64,000 nucleotides of DNA, taken from NCBI RefSeq assembly GCF_009730915.1, contig NC_052496.1:1101875-1165874 (forward strand), in the 5' to 3' direction. Origin of the DNA: Dioscorea cayenensis subsp. rotundata (taxonomy: Eukaryota > Streptophyta > Magnoliopsida > Dioscoreales > Dioscoreaceae). Below, piece by piece: positions 1 through 14,300 of this stretch. A program made the translations under genes and the position numbers. The notes beneath the pieces are model-generated. The model did not search any database. It was not told where the DNA came from and saw only the letters and a program-made list of their open reading frames with translations. How positions within the stretch are numbered: position 1 is the stretch's first letter; the number at the start of each line of letters is the position of its first letter.

Positions 1-1783
1 TGAAAACTATACTTACCTTCAGTATATAATCTGTGACCACACTAGTCTCTTGTCCTTCAGTTCCTATTGCCTGAGTGTGTGAAAACAAAGGTTCTCAATA
101 CCAAATTAAGAATTTCTAAATCATTTGTGCCACAGGATTATGGTGATTGAAACCAAGTGTTTTTTATTTATTTTACCTTCATGAAGACATCAAGATCTGA
201 ATCAGGTTTGATATTTGCTTGCTTCTCTCTTCTTACTAATTCAGACAACATATCTGCAGTCATGAAATGCAGTTAAAATTTTGCAGATGGAAAGAAATGG
301 AGACCAACAAAGAACTAAATCCCTCAAAGCAGAATGGCTAATTCTGAAGAACTCAAATCTCAATATTTTCTCTTTATCAAACAGAAGTCTTTGACACAAT
401 TTCAGGGAATTATAACTGCTGAAGGCTTAAAATCTGTTAATGGGCATCAAAATTTCACAAGTTCTGCCTTCATGGGTGGGGCAACTTATGAACTTTGAGG
501 AACATCAAATGACGAAACATTTCCAGTTTTCAGAAGAGAAGTATACCATGTCGAGTACCAACTCCCTGACATCTTGCAGAGAAGGCCAGAGTTTCACGCA
601 CTGTCATCTCACCAATATGCAGATCATATTGACCAATATAAGCAGCTGTTCTCCCAGGAACAAACTCTTTCATGCTGTGACCATTGTATGCCACACTACC
701 GGTAACCTGATTTCAATAGTAGAGTAATTCCCATTTGTCAGATGTCCATCATATTACTTTAGTGGATGATTTTTAGAAATCAATTACAAAACAAAACACC
801 TTCAGATCTGAACTCAGTTTCCCAGCCAAAGCCAACAACAAAGTTGTCTTCCCTGAGCCTGGAGGGCCTAAAAGCAGAGTCATTCTGCAAATCTCCAAAT
901 CAAGAAAAACATCAGAAACAAAATCACATGATTTGAATGCCTACTTATTAATCTCTCAATTTGAAAAAATGCTAAAAAATATAAAATAAAAAATAAAAAA
1001 AATTAAAGACCTGCGTGGCTTGATGATTCCACTAACATCATGAAGAATGGACAATGGTCTCTTCCTGCTCGGTAGTATGTGCAACTTGTTGGCAATCACC
1101 TTTTTATGTTCAGGAAATGAAAATCAAAACAACCAGTTTAGTTTATTCCATCATTTCAATAACGTACAACAAGATTTTCCCAGTCATGCATGAGAAAATA
1201 AAAAAGTACATACCTCCAAGACATTAATGGCTGAGTTAAGAACCGTTGGCAATCCTCTGTTTCCCACGTATGCTTCTGCTTCAATGTTAAGGTGCTCATA
1301 ACGAACTTCAATGGTTGGAAGCTCAATCCCAACGCTGCAGGGGTTACGTTACGTTACGTTACGTTACGTATAAAAACAACAATATGTAATTAATTAATAA
1401 AAAGGAATTCTTTTTAATTAGATCTCATTAATATAAGTATAACCAAACAAATCTACAAACCGATCAATCCGATCCTTCAACTTCAACAAGAACTTCTCAT
1501 TGTCCTCCTCTGCAACTTTAATCAATCTCTCAAGCAACTGTTTTCTCTCTTGAACACCGAGGCTCAAAACATCCACTTCCTTGTGTTTCCCTTCTTCTAT
1601 TGTCAGTAAACCCTTTCGTATCCTGTCATAAGTTGGCAGCTTCTCAAGAGCAGCCCATTTGAGAGCCTCTTCATCATCCTCATCTCTTGATGACCTTGAG
1701 AACACATCTTCTCCACTTCTCCAGATGGAGCTATTCCTCCTCAAGCTTCCCACTCTGTACACATCCCCAGTACTACCATCCAT
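1..1783 (-). CDS. PDR-type full-size ABCG transporter, 5' part only (gene runs off the left edge)
   Basis: Seven exons on the minus strand: 1461-1783, 1214-1334, 1011-1099, 800-884, 547-706, 177-253 and 17-70, all with GT-AG introns. The start is ATG at 1781-1783. The N-terminus holds [24 protein letters not shown] residues typical of plant PDR proteins; exon 4 carries the Walker A motif GPPGSGKTT of the first nucleotide-binding domain, and exon 5 the stretch [12 protein letters not shown]. The signature, second NBD and membrane domains lie outside the window. Family role: ATP-driven export or import of terpenoids, phenolics or hormones, usually at the plasma membrane. Exons 2-7 have exactly the same lengths (121, 89, 85, 160, 77, 54) as exons 2-7 of the gene at 6,964-14,503, so the two are tandem paralogues. 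The N-terminus resembles the PDR12/ABCG40 clade; the substrate cannot be told. Confidence 0.93.
1340..1369. repeat. (TTACG)n microsatellite in intron 1 of the left ABCG gene
   Basis: About five tandem TTACG units lie immediately next to the splice acceptor of exon 2 (exon edge at 1334) on the gene's own intron side. Confidence 0.85.
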
Positions 1784-1928
1784 GGAAATATATATGTGAA
1801 GCTAGCTAGCTAGTTCAAAAACAATTAGGAATTCTAACAATATGGCTCTTTCTTACTTCTCTGCTTAGTTATGTATGTCTTGAGAGAAAAAGTTGTCTTG
1901 TATGAAAGAAGAAGAAGAGGGCTTAAAG

Positions 1929-1935
1929 TTAAATA
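1929..1935 (-). promoter_or_regulatory. Likely TATA box of the left ABCG gene
   Basis: On the minus strand the sequence reads CTATTTAAC about 150 bases upstream of the ATG at 1783, a reasonable TATA position. Inference from sequence and spacing only. Confidence 0.5.
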
Positions 1936-1972
1936 GAGGTGCAAGACAGGGCCACTGGAGAAGAAAAGAGTG

Positions 1973-1978
1973 CACGTG
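1973..1978. promoter_or_regulatory. G-box (CACGTG)
   Basis: A perfect CACGTG palindrome about 40 bases upstream of the putative TATA box of the left ABCG gene. Such sites bind bZIP, bHLH and sometimes BZR-type factors. Confidence 0.5.
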
Positions 1979-2022
1979 AGTTGGCTCAACCATTGTATTG
2001 GAGCCCAAGCCGCAACTCCTCT

Positions 2023-2060
2023 TTGACATTTGACATTTGACTATCAAGTCCTCTTTGACT
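2023..2060 (+). promoter_or_regulatory. Cluster of four W-box cores (TTGAC)
   Basis: TTGAC cores begin at 2023, 2030, 2037 and 2055; the last two are full TTGACT W-boxes. A further adjoining pair, TTGACT and TTGACC, lies at 2402-2413. W-boxes bind WRKY factors. The cluster lies 90-130 bases upstream of the putative TATA box of the left ABCG gene, which suggests elicitor or stress control. Confidence 0.6.
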
Positions 2061-2413
2061 GTCATATTTCAATACCACCTACTTTATTTTTCTCCCATCT
2101 ACTTGATTTTTTTTCATATATATATATTTTACAAATACTATATATATACATGTAGCATTTTACAAGAGAAAGTTCCAAATAATGATAATTTAAGTAATAA
2201 TCTTAATATTGGCAAAAATAGGATATGATCAGATTATGGTGGAATTGGAAAGTTTTAATTAGGCGTTGGTAATAGAATTTTTTTTTTTTTTTGAAAAAAA
2301 TGAATAAACTACTTCGAATTAAAATAAGAAGATGTGCTAAAATAATGATGGTTAACTAGGCGGAAAAAAAAATATATTTCTTGCATGCCAAGGAGCAGCC
2401 TTTGACTTTGACC

Positions 2414-5280
2414 ATCGGATCTTCATAGAGTATGTGTTATGAATAACCACGTGACTCGAAGTTTATGCGTTAATTATAAATCATATATAGTAATATATAT
2501 ATACATCATGTGATTTTACAGTGACAAGGCTGACTCAACCCATGACATCAATTTGCAAGGATATTGGAAGTGGGAAAAAGGAAAGCCAAATTTATTATTA
2601 ATAATATATGAGGTGGACTTCTGGAACAAAAGATGACTTAATCCATGATGCCATATCTCGTAAGGTGATAGTGCAATGACCATTATAGAAAGATAAGCAG
2701 AACGTCTTTCATCTTTAATTTGGGACATGGATTGATGCATGAACCGTGGGACACCTCACTAGAATTATTTTTTATTTTTTTATTTTTATTTTATTGGAGA
2801 AGTTTAGCAAACGTAGTTGCAATTGAACATTTAGGTTGGACCGCTATATATTATATATCCAAGTTTAGCAAAGGTTTTTTTGGTATTTTTTTCATATTTT
2901 TGTTGTGATACTTTGGGATTTTGTATCCGGAAAAATTGTTATATTTATTTTTTTTTTGTGCAATTTTTATTTTATTTTTATAAAATAGATAAATCATGTG
3001 TCATGGCATACATAACACCTGAGAATTAATCGTTTAGTGTATGCACATCTATTGAGTAAGTACAGAAATTAGACTGTAAATCCATTCTTACAGTAAATTT
3101 TTTTTAGACACAGTTTTAAATATTGAGCAATGAAAATTGTCATAAAACATTTTTGTAATGAAAAATAATAGCATTAGACCAAAGTTTTTTTGGTTTATTA
3201 TTTTTTTTCTTAATTAAATATGATTTATTTATTTTATTTAAAAATATAGAATTTGGTAACATTATTTGATATAATCATATAATATAAAATTTCAAACAAT
3301 CTCGTTGTGTCTGTTGCAAGGAGAGATTATAAATGCTTTGTTGTGTTGGCTTTGAATTGAAGACTATCCTCATTATGGAATATGGACTTTTCCAATTTTT
3401 TTTTATCTTTGCCTTAATAAGAGTCAAAGGCCAATGATAGCGCTAGTGCTCCACCCCTTTTATATTGTTCCCACAATATTCTAATAATGTGTTCAATCAT
3501 TCGTATTATTTATTTATTTATATTTATATAATATACTTTTCTTTTCTTTTCAAAGAATCTAAGAAATTATATATGGACACGTTCATAATCAGTACCGCGG
3601 TGTGCTAATTCCATTTTCTTTAATTAGTTATGTTTTATTATTATTTTTTAAATATTGTGGCGTGCTTTACAAATGAAATGAACTTTACTTTCCAAAAATC
3701 AATATTTTTAAGTGTTTAGCATGGAACAATAAATTCTTTACTTTAAATAATTTAGCTAAGCGGGAATATAACAGTGTTCTAGAAACATGTGTTTTCTTCC
3801 ATAAAATTGTATAACTATTTTTTGGCCATATTTTTGAGATTTCATAATTCTTAATTTCTATATTAGAAATCTAAACTTCATAAGCCCCTTAACTTGGAAT
3901 CCCAATAATAGGTAACAAGAAGGCTCTTTTTTAGAATTAAATTATAAAATATTTAGCTATAAAAAAATAATTGTATTTTCAATTTATATTCTTCCACAAA
4001 TTTTGTTTGTTACTAAAAATTAATTATACATCTATATTTTTGGTTTTTTGTAATTTAGGATTCAGAAAATAGCACATTAAAGAATCGTTTGGTTTACAGA
4101 ATCTTACATTGTCACTTAAAATAGAATTATTGAGAATAAGATTCTTAAATTATATTGATGAGAGTATTTCTATTTGATTGACAAAGGAGTAATTTAGTTG
4201 GAATATAACATTACATATTTGGGTAAGGTTTTATATAACTAATTATCATTTTATTAAAATACTTCTACTCATATAAATTAAACTTTATACCATTTACCAA
4301 TGCAAATATAAAAATTGTTTAATAGTAAATATTTGTTATTAATTTTAATATTATAATATTGAATTTTTTTTTATATATAAATTTCAAATAATTATTTTTT
4401 TAAAAACAATAATTAAATCAAACTCAATTATTTTAAATAAATATAAATTTCTCCACCATTTTAATTATTTAATATTTGAAATAAAAAGTTTTAAACTCTA
4501 ATATTTTTTACTTCCAACGAAATATTTTAAATTTTTTATTTTTAAAAATTTAAAATTAATATTTGAGGAATTATATTGTACTTAATCAAAGATCTTTTCA
4601 CCTATTGATACTAGGTTCTTTATATAATGTGTTCATTTTGGGTGAGACTTTGTATTAAACCTTAAAGCCTATAAAGTGAGAGCACATATGTGTTGAGGAA
4701 TTTATTCTACGTCTATGCATTTTCTTAATTTCTTTTAATATTCTCAAAAAATATAATTTTGATTTTTAATGAATATCTCGTAGCACAAAATAGAATCTCA
4801 CGACACTGTTAAACTCGCCCCCAAGAATGTTTCTAATTGACTATATCTAAAGGAATCATTTTTAGTTGGGAATAGTAGGCCACCCCAAGGTTTCGGTGCA
4901 TATTCTATTCTTAGAAGTTATATTGTTTATAAGTATACTTTTGTAAAGCAAATTATTGTGTCTGCTTCTTTTAAAAAAATAATAATAAATAAAATTGTGA
5001 AAGGTAAGTCACTTTAGTTATTTATTTTTAAAATCTGACATAGTGGTGGCTTATTTCTGTTAATTAAACAAAGTTTCTAATTAAATGGTAAGTTTTAGAG
5101 TGGGTCAACTAAGGCACCTATAGAACTCATAATAATTTTTTTTTTAAAAAAAAAAAGTGAATAAACCACATGCATTGAACATAGATAATAACAAAATTCT
5201 GAAAAGCCTAGTAATTAAAACAATAATAATAATAAAATAAAATTTTGGTCTGCGGCAATGTTTGTGTCAAAGTGGTTTGT

Positions 5281-5318
<38 letters not shown>

Positions 5319-6963
5319 TTTGCTATTCTAATTAAAAGATAATATTCAATAGTGGTTTCAGATTCAGCAGAGAACAAGATAAAAAAAAGAAAAAAAAAAG
5401 TAAAGATGTCTTTTTCTGGGTCATCAATTAGGTGGCAGTTTTATAAACAAGGACAAGAAATGAGAGTAGTTAGAGTCTTGAGACTTTGGGAGAGAAAATA
5501 GATGGTGAAGCCAAATATTTTGTACCCCTGAGGGAGGGGACATCTTCTCTAGGCCTAAAATATTCACTGTATAATTTGTCTTTTTTATTTGTTTCCACTT
5601 TCAATGGATGTAATTGTTTTAGTGTTGCTGGCTGTATCAGTTTGATCCAGTTTATACCTGTTGTTTCTTTTGATCCAACCAACTAGTGGTTCATTTATTT
5701 TTTCTAAATATATATTTATATATTAATTTTAGGTGGGTGGTTGGTGCGTGATTATAATGCTTGATGACCAGGATTCTCCAAGATTTTGTTAATGCTTTAA
5801 GTTCCTAACTTTGAAATTTAAAACTGTCAGTGTGACTTTGGGAGTTAGTTTCATGTGATGATTCATTTGGTAGGTGATAAAAAAGTCTTCCACTTTGGAG
5901 GATGTAGGGGTCTGCGGTTCCGAACTTCAACAAACTCACAAAATTTCCTTGACACCGGTAGATTAGTAGTCTTGGAACAGCAGACTTTTAATCAGGTAAT
6001 AATTATTACATAAACTCAATCCACAATAAAAGACTTTTAACATTCAATTCCTTGACAAGAGGGTCCATATTTATTTCAAAATATTTTCACTAAAAATTTA
6101 GTGAGACTGTAGATGATTATTTTAAAAAAAATATATTTACTTAATTTTGATTAGAATTGAAATAGGAGGGGTGGCAATATTCAGATATTAGATTTATTTT
6201 AAAAAATATTAGATTTTCTTTTCAATCAAAGATTTCAGGATTTGAACATGCAGGCTTAAGCCCATATTAGTTTGATTTATATCTAACAAGAATAAAAACT
6301 ATATATATAATTGCACTTAGAAATTGAATGTTAATAAAATCTTGACCACATGACTTTATTTTAATATGTAATATTTTGAATTTTTATTGTGGACTAAGTT
6401 TATGCAATAATTATTATCTAAAAAGATGCCATTTCTCTCTCTTAAAGGATTTCATGGTAGAGGAGATTTATCACATTAGTTTTGTTCCTGAAAATTTTCT
6501 AAGCGTGTACATGGTCAGACTTTAATTATCCTATGTGACGTCTAATTGACTTAATAAATTTTTAAGAGTTGATAAGTCACTGTAATTGGTGTATCACCAT
6601 ATCCATTTGAGTTAATAAATTTTTAGAGCATCAATAACCCATTGTAATTGATGCATCATAATACTTATCTGTCTCTTTAACAATAATCCCTTGTGGGAAG
6701 ACACTTCCCATTTTTTTCTAAAAAATAATATATTTATATATTTAAATTTGTAATAATTTTATTTTAATAAAGATGAATAAACCATAATTAATTATTGAGA
6801 AGCGAAAGACAGATACAGCTGAGCAACTCAATTAATTCATGCAATTTCATATTATCAAGCTTGTCAAGAAGCATGGTTTGTTTTTTTTTATCATGGACAT
6901 CTTAAATTAAAGGGCAAGGAAGCACATCTGCATCTTGTGTGTGTACACATATAGGAATTGTGT
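2414..6963. other. AT-rich spacer between the two ABCG genes
   Basis: No gene is supported here. The stretch is AT-rich, with a (TA)n run at about 5284-5315, minus-strand LINE 3' tails near 2280-2320 (just to the left) and 5140-5230, a weaker one near 6765-6800, and an imperfect direct repeat at about 6541-6600 and 6608-6670. Short open frames near 5470-5690 show no family resemblance. Confidence 0.6.
5141..5230 (-). mobile_element. 5'-truncated LINE 3' tail
   Basis: The plus strand shows a poly-T/A run followed by GTGAATAAACCACATGC, the reverse complement of the GTGGTTTATTCAC tail shared with the LINE ends at 13,190, 19,060 and 43,190. The 5' limit is uncertain. Confidence 0.5.
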
Positions 6964-7309
6964 TCATCTCTTCTGGAAGTTGAGGACCTTAATAGAGAAA
7001 GCGTAAATAAAGGCAAAAAGAGCCCCAAACCCTATATGTGCCACAGCAACCCATCCGAGCCAATCGTGCTTAAAACCATAGTAACGCTCCACGAACTCCG
7101 CCACTGTCTCACCGGAGTGCTGCAGCACGTCATTCACGTCACCAAACTGTGAGGCAACCATCCCATACAAGCTCCACGCAAGTGGGCATGCCCAGTAGCT
7201 CCATATCCACCACCCCCGGATTCTCTGCATGCATGTATCAACATAACAATATACGTTAAAGAACATATATTATCAATTAATTATATCACTCAAATGACTA
7301 TTTTTTTGC

Positions 7310-7352
<43 letters not shown>

Positions 7353-8318
7353 GGTACAATGCATGTGTAAAGGAGCTAGCTAGCTAGGCGTTTTCTCTCT
7401 AATTAATTGACTTGATATGCATTTATTTGCTTTTGTTTAATTAATTAATGTATAACCTTGCGAGGGAGCAAGAAGCCGGCGAAGAGCATCCAGGTGCCTA
7501 TAAGGAAGGTGGCCAGCATGGCACCAATTTGTTCATTGGGAGTCAAGGCAGCAGACATCATGCCAAAGAATGTGAAGTACATTAAGGTGAAGTAAGTGAA
7601 GAACAGAAACCAGAAGAATTTGGCAGCTGTCCATTCCATCCCCATCATTGGGTACAATATCACTACATACGCTATGGATTGAATCCATAAACACAACAAC
7701 TCCACCGCAAGCTGTGAACAAGAAAGCTCAGAGATTAATTAATGCAAACTACTTGTAAGTAGGTACTGATGATGATATTGAATAATAGTATACCAGTCCA
7801 AATGCATAAGGAAAGGAGGAGTACATCCCTGCAGCTCTTTCTCTGTAGTATATTAGTCGCTCAATCGCTAAAACTGGTATAACTGATAGAGAGTTTTGTG
7901 CACCAAGAAATATTATAGCCAGGTACATTGATCCCATGGCATTTGATATGTCTTGCGAATTCTTCCTGAATACCAGAAATTAACTTACTATCAGTTTAAT
8001 TTGGTGAGAGTGAAAAGCCAATTAAGCTGGATGCTAATCAATAATATCTATCTTGCTCAAATTTCAGCCACGCATGCGTTTAATTACTTTTTAGAGGCCA
8101 TATCCCAAAACATTGAACCAGTGACGAGGGCAGTCACGATGGTGAATATAATTTGGAAGCCCATGTACGGTGGATTGCGCCAGTACGACAACAAGTGTTT
8201 CCAGAAGCACACACTACACTGTACCCGGAATGATTGTGGATACTTTGTTTGGAAGTACAAGTCTTCTGAACCTTCTGTCGGTTTACTCAGCTCTTCAATC
8301 AAAGCCTTGATCCTTCTG

Positions 8319-8349
<31 letters not shown>

Positions 8350-11300
8350 TCGTAAATAAATTCCAATCATCATCACCATCATCATCAATTAACTACATTA
8401 ATCAAATCTATGATTCTATATATGCAATTAATTACCTGAAATGGTCTGAGTTCTTATATATCTCACTAAAATTAACTCCTAATCTTTCTTCTTGTGATAT
8501 GGTGGTTACTTCCAGTGCCCACGTTGAAGGATTATATCCCTGGTCCATCTTATTGACTCCTCGAATTCCCTATTTTTTTCATAACAATGAATCGATAACT
8601 GATAAGTGAGTTCATGTATACATAGCTGCCACAATTTACTCACCTGAAAGTAATTGATTAGATGACAAGACTGGTGGCCTATAGGTCCTACATATATCTC
8701 CTCCCCTCCTCGCTTCATAAGGAACAGCTGCAACTCAATATACTAAGAATAGAACCAAACCACACAACACAAAAAACATGTAACTAATTTAACTAATTGT
8801 GATGATCGATCATATCGATCACCTCACCTCATCAAAAGTTTCAAAGATGTCAATGCTAGGTTGATGAATTGTGCACACAACAGTTCTCCCTGTGTTTACT
8901 GTATTCCTTACAGTCCTCATGACAATGGCAGCAGCCCTTGCATCAAGTCCAGAGGTAGGTTCATCCATAAAAATGATGGAGGGATTAGCAACAAGCTCAA
9001 CAGCAATTGTCAGCCTCTTTCTTCTCTCTGTTGATAAACCAGATACACCAGGCAGTCCAACCAGTGCTCCTTGTATGCTTGATAGCTCTACAAGCTCCAT
9101 CACTTCCTCAATGAACATCTGAGAATATTATCACTATCTAGTCAAAAACACATTATTGCATGTATGAATTGCACAAGTGTAAAAAGATTATATATGACCT
9201 TCCTCATTGCAGAATCAGTTGTGGCCGGTAGACGAAGCCATGCAGAAAAGAGAAGGGACTCGTATACTGTAACATTAGGTGAATGAATGTCATTCTGTTC
9301 ACAGTAACCAGATACTCTAGCAAAAGTTTGTTGTTTTTTTGGATATCCAGACACAGTGATGGTTCCATCCATATATCCTCCTGTTTTCCTTCCAGCCAGG
9401 ACATCCATTAATGTAGTCTTTCCAGCACCACTCACTCCCATTAGAGCAGTCAAAACTCCTGGCCTAAAAGCTCCACTGACACCCTTAATCAGCATCAACC
9501 TGTCTTCTTGAACCCCCTGTGCTTTCAATTCCTGCATGAAAATTTTCAATTGATTTGGGTTTTCACTAGTGATGTTCAGTTATATTAGTCAAAATTTAAT
9601 GGGTGTTGGTCGAATATCCCACCAAAGGCATGTCCACAGAGTAATGTATATCTTGGAAGGTGATGGAAAGAGGTGCAAATGGAAGAACCATTCCTCTTCG
9701 TCTCTGTTCAGTATCTGCACTCACTTATGATCACACGAAATGAATTTTGTGAGTCATTTGATCACATTACTAAAACCTAATTAATCTTTGCTTGAATCCT
9801 ATCGTATATATATATATATATATGCGTATAAATACATGTTACCTTCAGTTGCAACTTGACTATGTGCGCCACTTCGTGTTTCCTCTGTTGAAGTTTGCTG
9901 ATCCTCTGATGAAATTGTCTGAACAGCCTTCCCTGAAGCTCCATCTATCATGCAAATTGTTTAGATCCTTAAACAAAACAACAAGCTAGGAGATGAATTT
10001 AGTTAGCAAACTTTACAACAGAAGAGGTACAATACTGACAGGTGAGACAAGTTAAAGCCAAGGGATAGAGGACATTGAAAAGGAGAGTGTATCCAACTAA
10101 TGCTGCAAGGCCAATCCAGTACCACTTTTTTTCAGGGAAAATCCCATATAACTTCATGACGCTCACGCCCAAGGATTCAGTAGAATTTGAAAGAAACTGT
10201 TCCCATAACCATAGCATTTACACTGTAAGATTCAGAGTTGATTTTGCATATATACATATTTACATGCGAAAGTTCATACATGGCACCAACTCTGGCCAAG
10301 GAATTCATTTGTTACGATAGCCTGCTGAGCATACATGATAGGGGAGGACCAATAAAGCCATTTCCACCATTTCTTCACTTGTCCTGTCAGGATAAATTTT
10401 AAAAGGTTAGATGTATGCATTATTATTATTATTATTATTATTATTATAGTAAGAGTTTATGTAAAAATGCATGATTTACTGATATGCATACCCCTTGGTA
10501 GTAGGAACCCGCCTGTGGCCATGATTGCAACAATGATCAATCCTGCAAATTTAGTTCCAATGATTGGGTCACCTGTAACTGCTCCAATAACTCGAAACAA
10601 TGAATTAGCTGTCTGAATAACCCATATAACCAGTAGAAACTGCTTAAACAACCTGCAACCAAGAAAACATGAACATTAAGGTAGTAGGATCATATAGTGA
10701 GTGGCTCATGAACAAACAAATCAAGATGAACCTCACCTGCCCACATTAGGATCAAAGCCCACAACATAGTAGCTCATAAACACCCAAATAGTTGCTTCTA
10801 CAAGTATGAAGGGAATCTTAAGGATCCATGAGGGCAGAGTGTATGCCCATGCAGTATAGAAGAGTAGATCCTTTTGCTTGTAGAATACAGGGAGCTTCGC
10901 AGTGGTCATGGCCAGCTCTTGGAACCCATTAACGAAAGCCATGAAGATTGTGAAAAATAGTACACCCATGAAGATTAGCCCATCTGTTTGGGAATCCCGA
11001 TGCATCTCCGTCCGCAGGAACAATGTCATTGTGAAGAATGCCGTTATAGAAATCTGGACATTCAAATGTTGCATTTGCTGATATGACTACATAAAACAAA
11101 AATAAAAGTGCAAGAAACAACAGGGAGCTGCAGTTAAGTCTTAACTAAAACAGACCTTAATAGTGGCCAAGATGTAGGCAACCAGATTGCGCTTAATCAG
11201 CAAAAACTCTCTCTGCGTGCAAGCTTTAAGCAGTTCCATTCTACTAACACCGTACGTGGATGTCGCCAGGGCTGCAGGGTGGCTCTTGCTCTTATCAAAA

Positions 11301-14300
11301 GGAACACCGAGTTCTTCTCTCAGTTTGAGGCCAACATGAAATTTCTGAAACGCGTCTGCAAATTCGTTGACAGGGATGAATCTGTAAGGGATTTCATTTT
11401 GCATCATCCAGTACTGTTTCTGGTCCTTTCTTGATGTCACCTGAAAATTTTAATATGTTAGTCTTTTAGGTTACTTAATTAGTTTCTTACATGGTAAATG
11501 GTAAAAAAAAACTTTAACCTCTTGTAAGAAATCAGGCACGCTCTTCCTGTCCGGACACTTGAAACCCATGGACTCAAAGAAGTTAAGCACATGCTCACGA
11601 GGCCCATGGTATGCGATCTGCCCCTCAGAGAGAAGAATGACATCATCGAAGAGGTTATAAGTTTCAGGTGCTGGTTGGAGCAAGGAGATGACAGCAGTCT
11701 CGTTCAGGATGTGAATGGATTGTTTTATAGAGTTCACTATTTGATATGTTGTCGAGCTGTCCAGACCAGTGGAGATTTCATCCATCAACAGTGCTCGTGC
11801 TGGTCCAACAAGCATCTCCCCTGTTTCATTTTCATTGCTGATAATTCATAATTCATTTCCTTTCTTTCATCAAAACAAAATAACATAAAATTTCTCTTAC
11901 CTGTTGTGACACGCCTCCGTTGTCCTCCAGAGATCCCTCTGATCATCTGATCTCCCACAAAGGTATCAGCACAGACGTCCAGTCCAAGCATCTGGTGTTG
12001 ATTTCATACATAGTGAGTAACACATTTCATTAATTTATCATGTTCTTGTGATAAACATTTATCATGCAACTCAAACCTTGAGGATATAGTCTACAAATAC
12101 ATTGCCATTCTGCCCCTTGATAGCAGCTGCCTGCAAGATGAGAATGGAACTGAGAAATCGTTTCCCCCTAGATGGGCAACAAGTTAAAGAATTAATCCAA
12201 CCTTAAGAAAAGCATCAATGTCCGGGTTTGGTTTGATTCCTGCAGCAGCCTCTCTCCTTGATAGCTCAGCTATCATCTCTGATGGCAAGAATAATATAAT
12301 TGAGAGGCTAATTAATAGATCCAAACAGAGATTGTTTGATGATTAGTGAAGTTTCAGTTTATTATATGTTTGGGTTATAGCTCACCATGTATGCTTCCAC
12401 TTCCCTGACACCTTGCAGAGAATGCCAGCGTCTCTCTCACTGTCAACTCACCTATATGAAGGTCATATTGGCTTACGTAGGCCGCTGTTCTCTGTGGGAC
12501 AAACTCATTTATGCCATATCCATTGTAACTCACTTTCCCTGATACCTGTTCATTATATAATTAACCAAAAACATTTTTTTAATTAATTAATTTTTTTTTT
12601 CAAAGGAAAAGCCATGAATATTGAAATAAGAAGATCCCAACTTTAATATCTGGACTCAGCCTCCCTGCTAGAGCCAACAATAGTGTTGTCTTTCCAGAGC
12701 CTGGAGGTCCTAGGAGCAACGTGAGCCTGCATGAACTTAAGCTTAATTAAACCATATATAACTATTGTTGCCTGATATAATTCTCTTTAACAATGAACCC
12801 TTTCATCTCATACCTGCAAGGGGCACTGGCCGATTAACCCGGGCCTGCCAGGCCCCGGCGGGTCCGACTTGGCTGGTCCGAATCGGCCTTTGAGGGAATC
12901 GAAACCAACCTAGCCAAAGTGCTGGCCCGCCGGATTAACCTCGTGGATCCGGCCAGAGGCACCCGAAAAAGCCAGCTGGCCGGGCCGTAAGCCACCGGTT
13001 CATGAGCCGGCCTCGCAGGTTGTTTTTTTATCATAGTTGATGTGTTATTTATACCTTTTAGATTTTTATCCTTGTTTTTATTTTCTTTGTGGTATTTTGT
13101 TTCTCCTCACCTCTGGGGAGAGGAGTTTCTTATTCTGTACTGTTGTTACTTTTCAATAAATCTGTGGTTTATCCACTTATTTCAAAAAAAAAAAAAATTT
13201 ATATCTTTTAGTAAAGAGATGTTATTAACTAGTAATTCATTGCTTTATCATGATGTTATTGTAAAACTGTTGGTGTCATGAGTTCAAGCCTTGTTTACTA
13301 ATATTAATTTTTTCAAGTTCTAAATCATATTGAATTTTTAAAATTTCAAATTATTTAAGATAATTTAAAATAAAACTGTAATAATTTAAAAAAATTTAGA
13401 GTTATTAATTTATTTTATTTAAATATTTATTATCGAATGCATTTAATGATGTTTCAAAATCGGATATCACTTGGTATGTAATTAAATTCAAATCTACTAG
13501 AGAATCATTGATGATTATACCTGTTGGGTTTGATGATTCCACTTGTTTCTTCCAGTATCGTCACGGTCTTCTTCTGGCTGGGAAGAATATGCAATCTGTT
13601 GGCTGCCGCCTATATTAGATAACATAAATCAATCTATATCAGCATGCAATACTCTAAGAATTCAATAGCATAATTATTGAACAAAGAAAGCTTCAACTAA
13701 TTAAATCCAGTTGATTGATATATATATATATATATATTTTGAATAAAGTGGATAAACCACGAATTTATTAATGAAAAAAGAAACTGGGGAAACAAAGTAC
13801 AAGAGTGAAAATAACAAACAGAACAAATAGAGGAAAAAAAACAGTTATTCTCACCGGAAATGAGGAAAATAAGGAGTAGAGAATGATTGATATATATATA
13901 TATACTATTATACCTCCAGCATATTGGTTAAGAAATTGAGGATCGTAGGCAAGGCTCTACTACCCAGGTGAGCTTCTACTTGGAGTTTGAGGCTTTCAAA
14001 CCGGATCTCAATTGTAGGGAGATCTAGTCCAACTCTAACAAAACCAACAACCATCACCATGAATCACCATGTGAGTGTCAGAGTATGAGATGAAACTAAA
14101 GAATAGCTTAAAATTAAGCAAGTCATGCATGCAATGCAATGCATGAGAGAGGTTGGTCTAGCTAGTGGCTAGCTAGCTAGCTAGCTAGCTACCTATCCAA
14201 GCGGTCCCTAAGCTTGAGAAGGAACTCTTGGTTGTCATTTGAAGCATGAAGCAATCTCTTTATGAGTGTGTCTCTGTCCTGGTTGCTTAAGTCTTGGACA

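Noticed and set aside
5470..5686. Overlapping open frames on both strands
   Set aside because: No motif, no splice context, no promoter; most likely chance or the 3' end of an old relic.
12834..13034. Minus-strand 66-codon frame in the GC-rich block of ABCG intron 3
   Set aside because: It is antisense to a LINE fragment and has no family signal.
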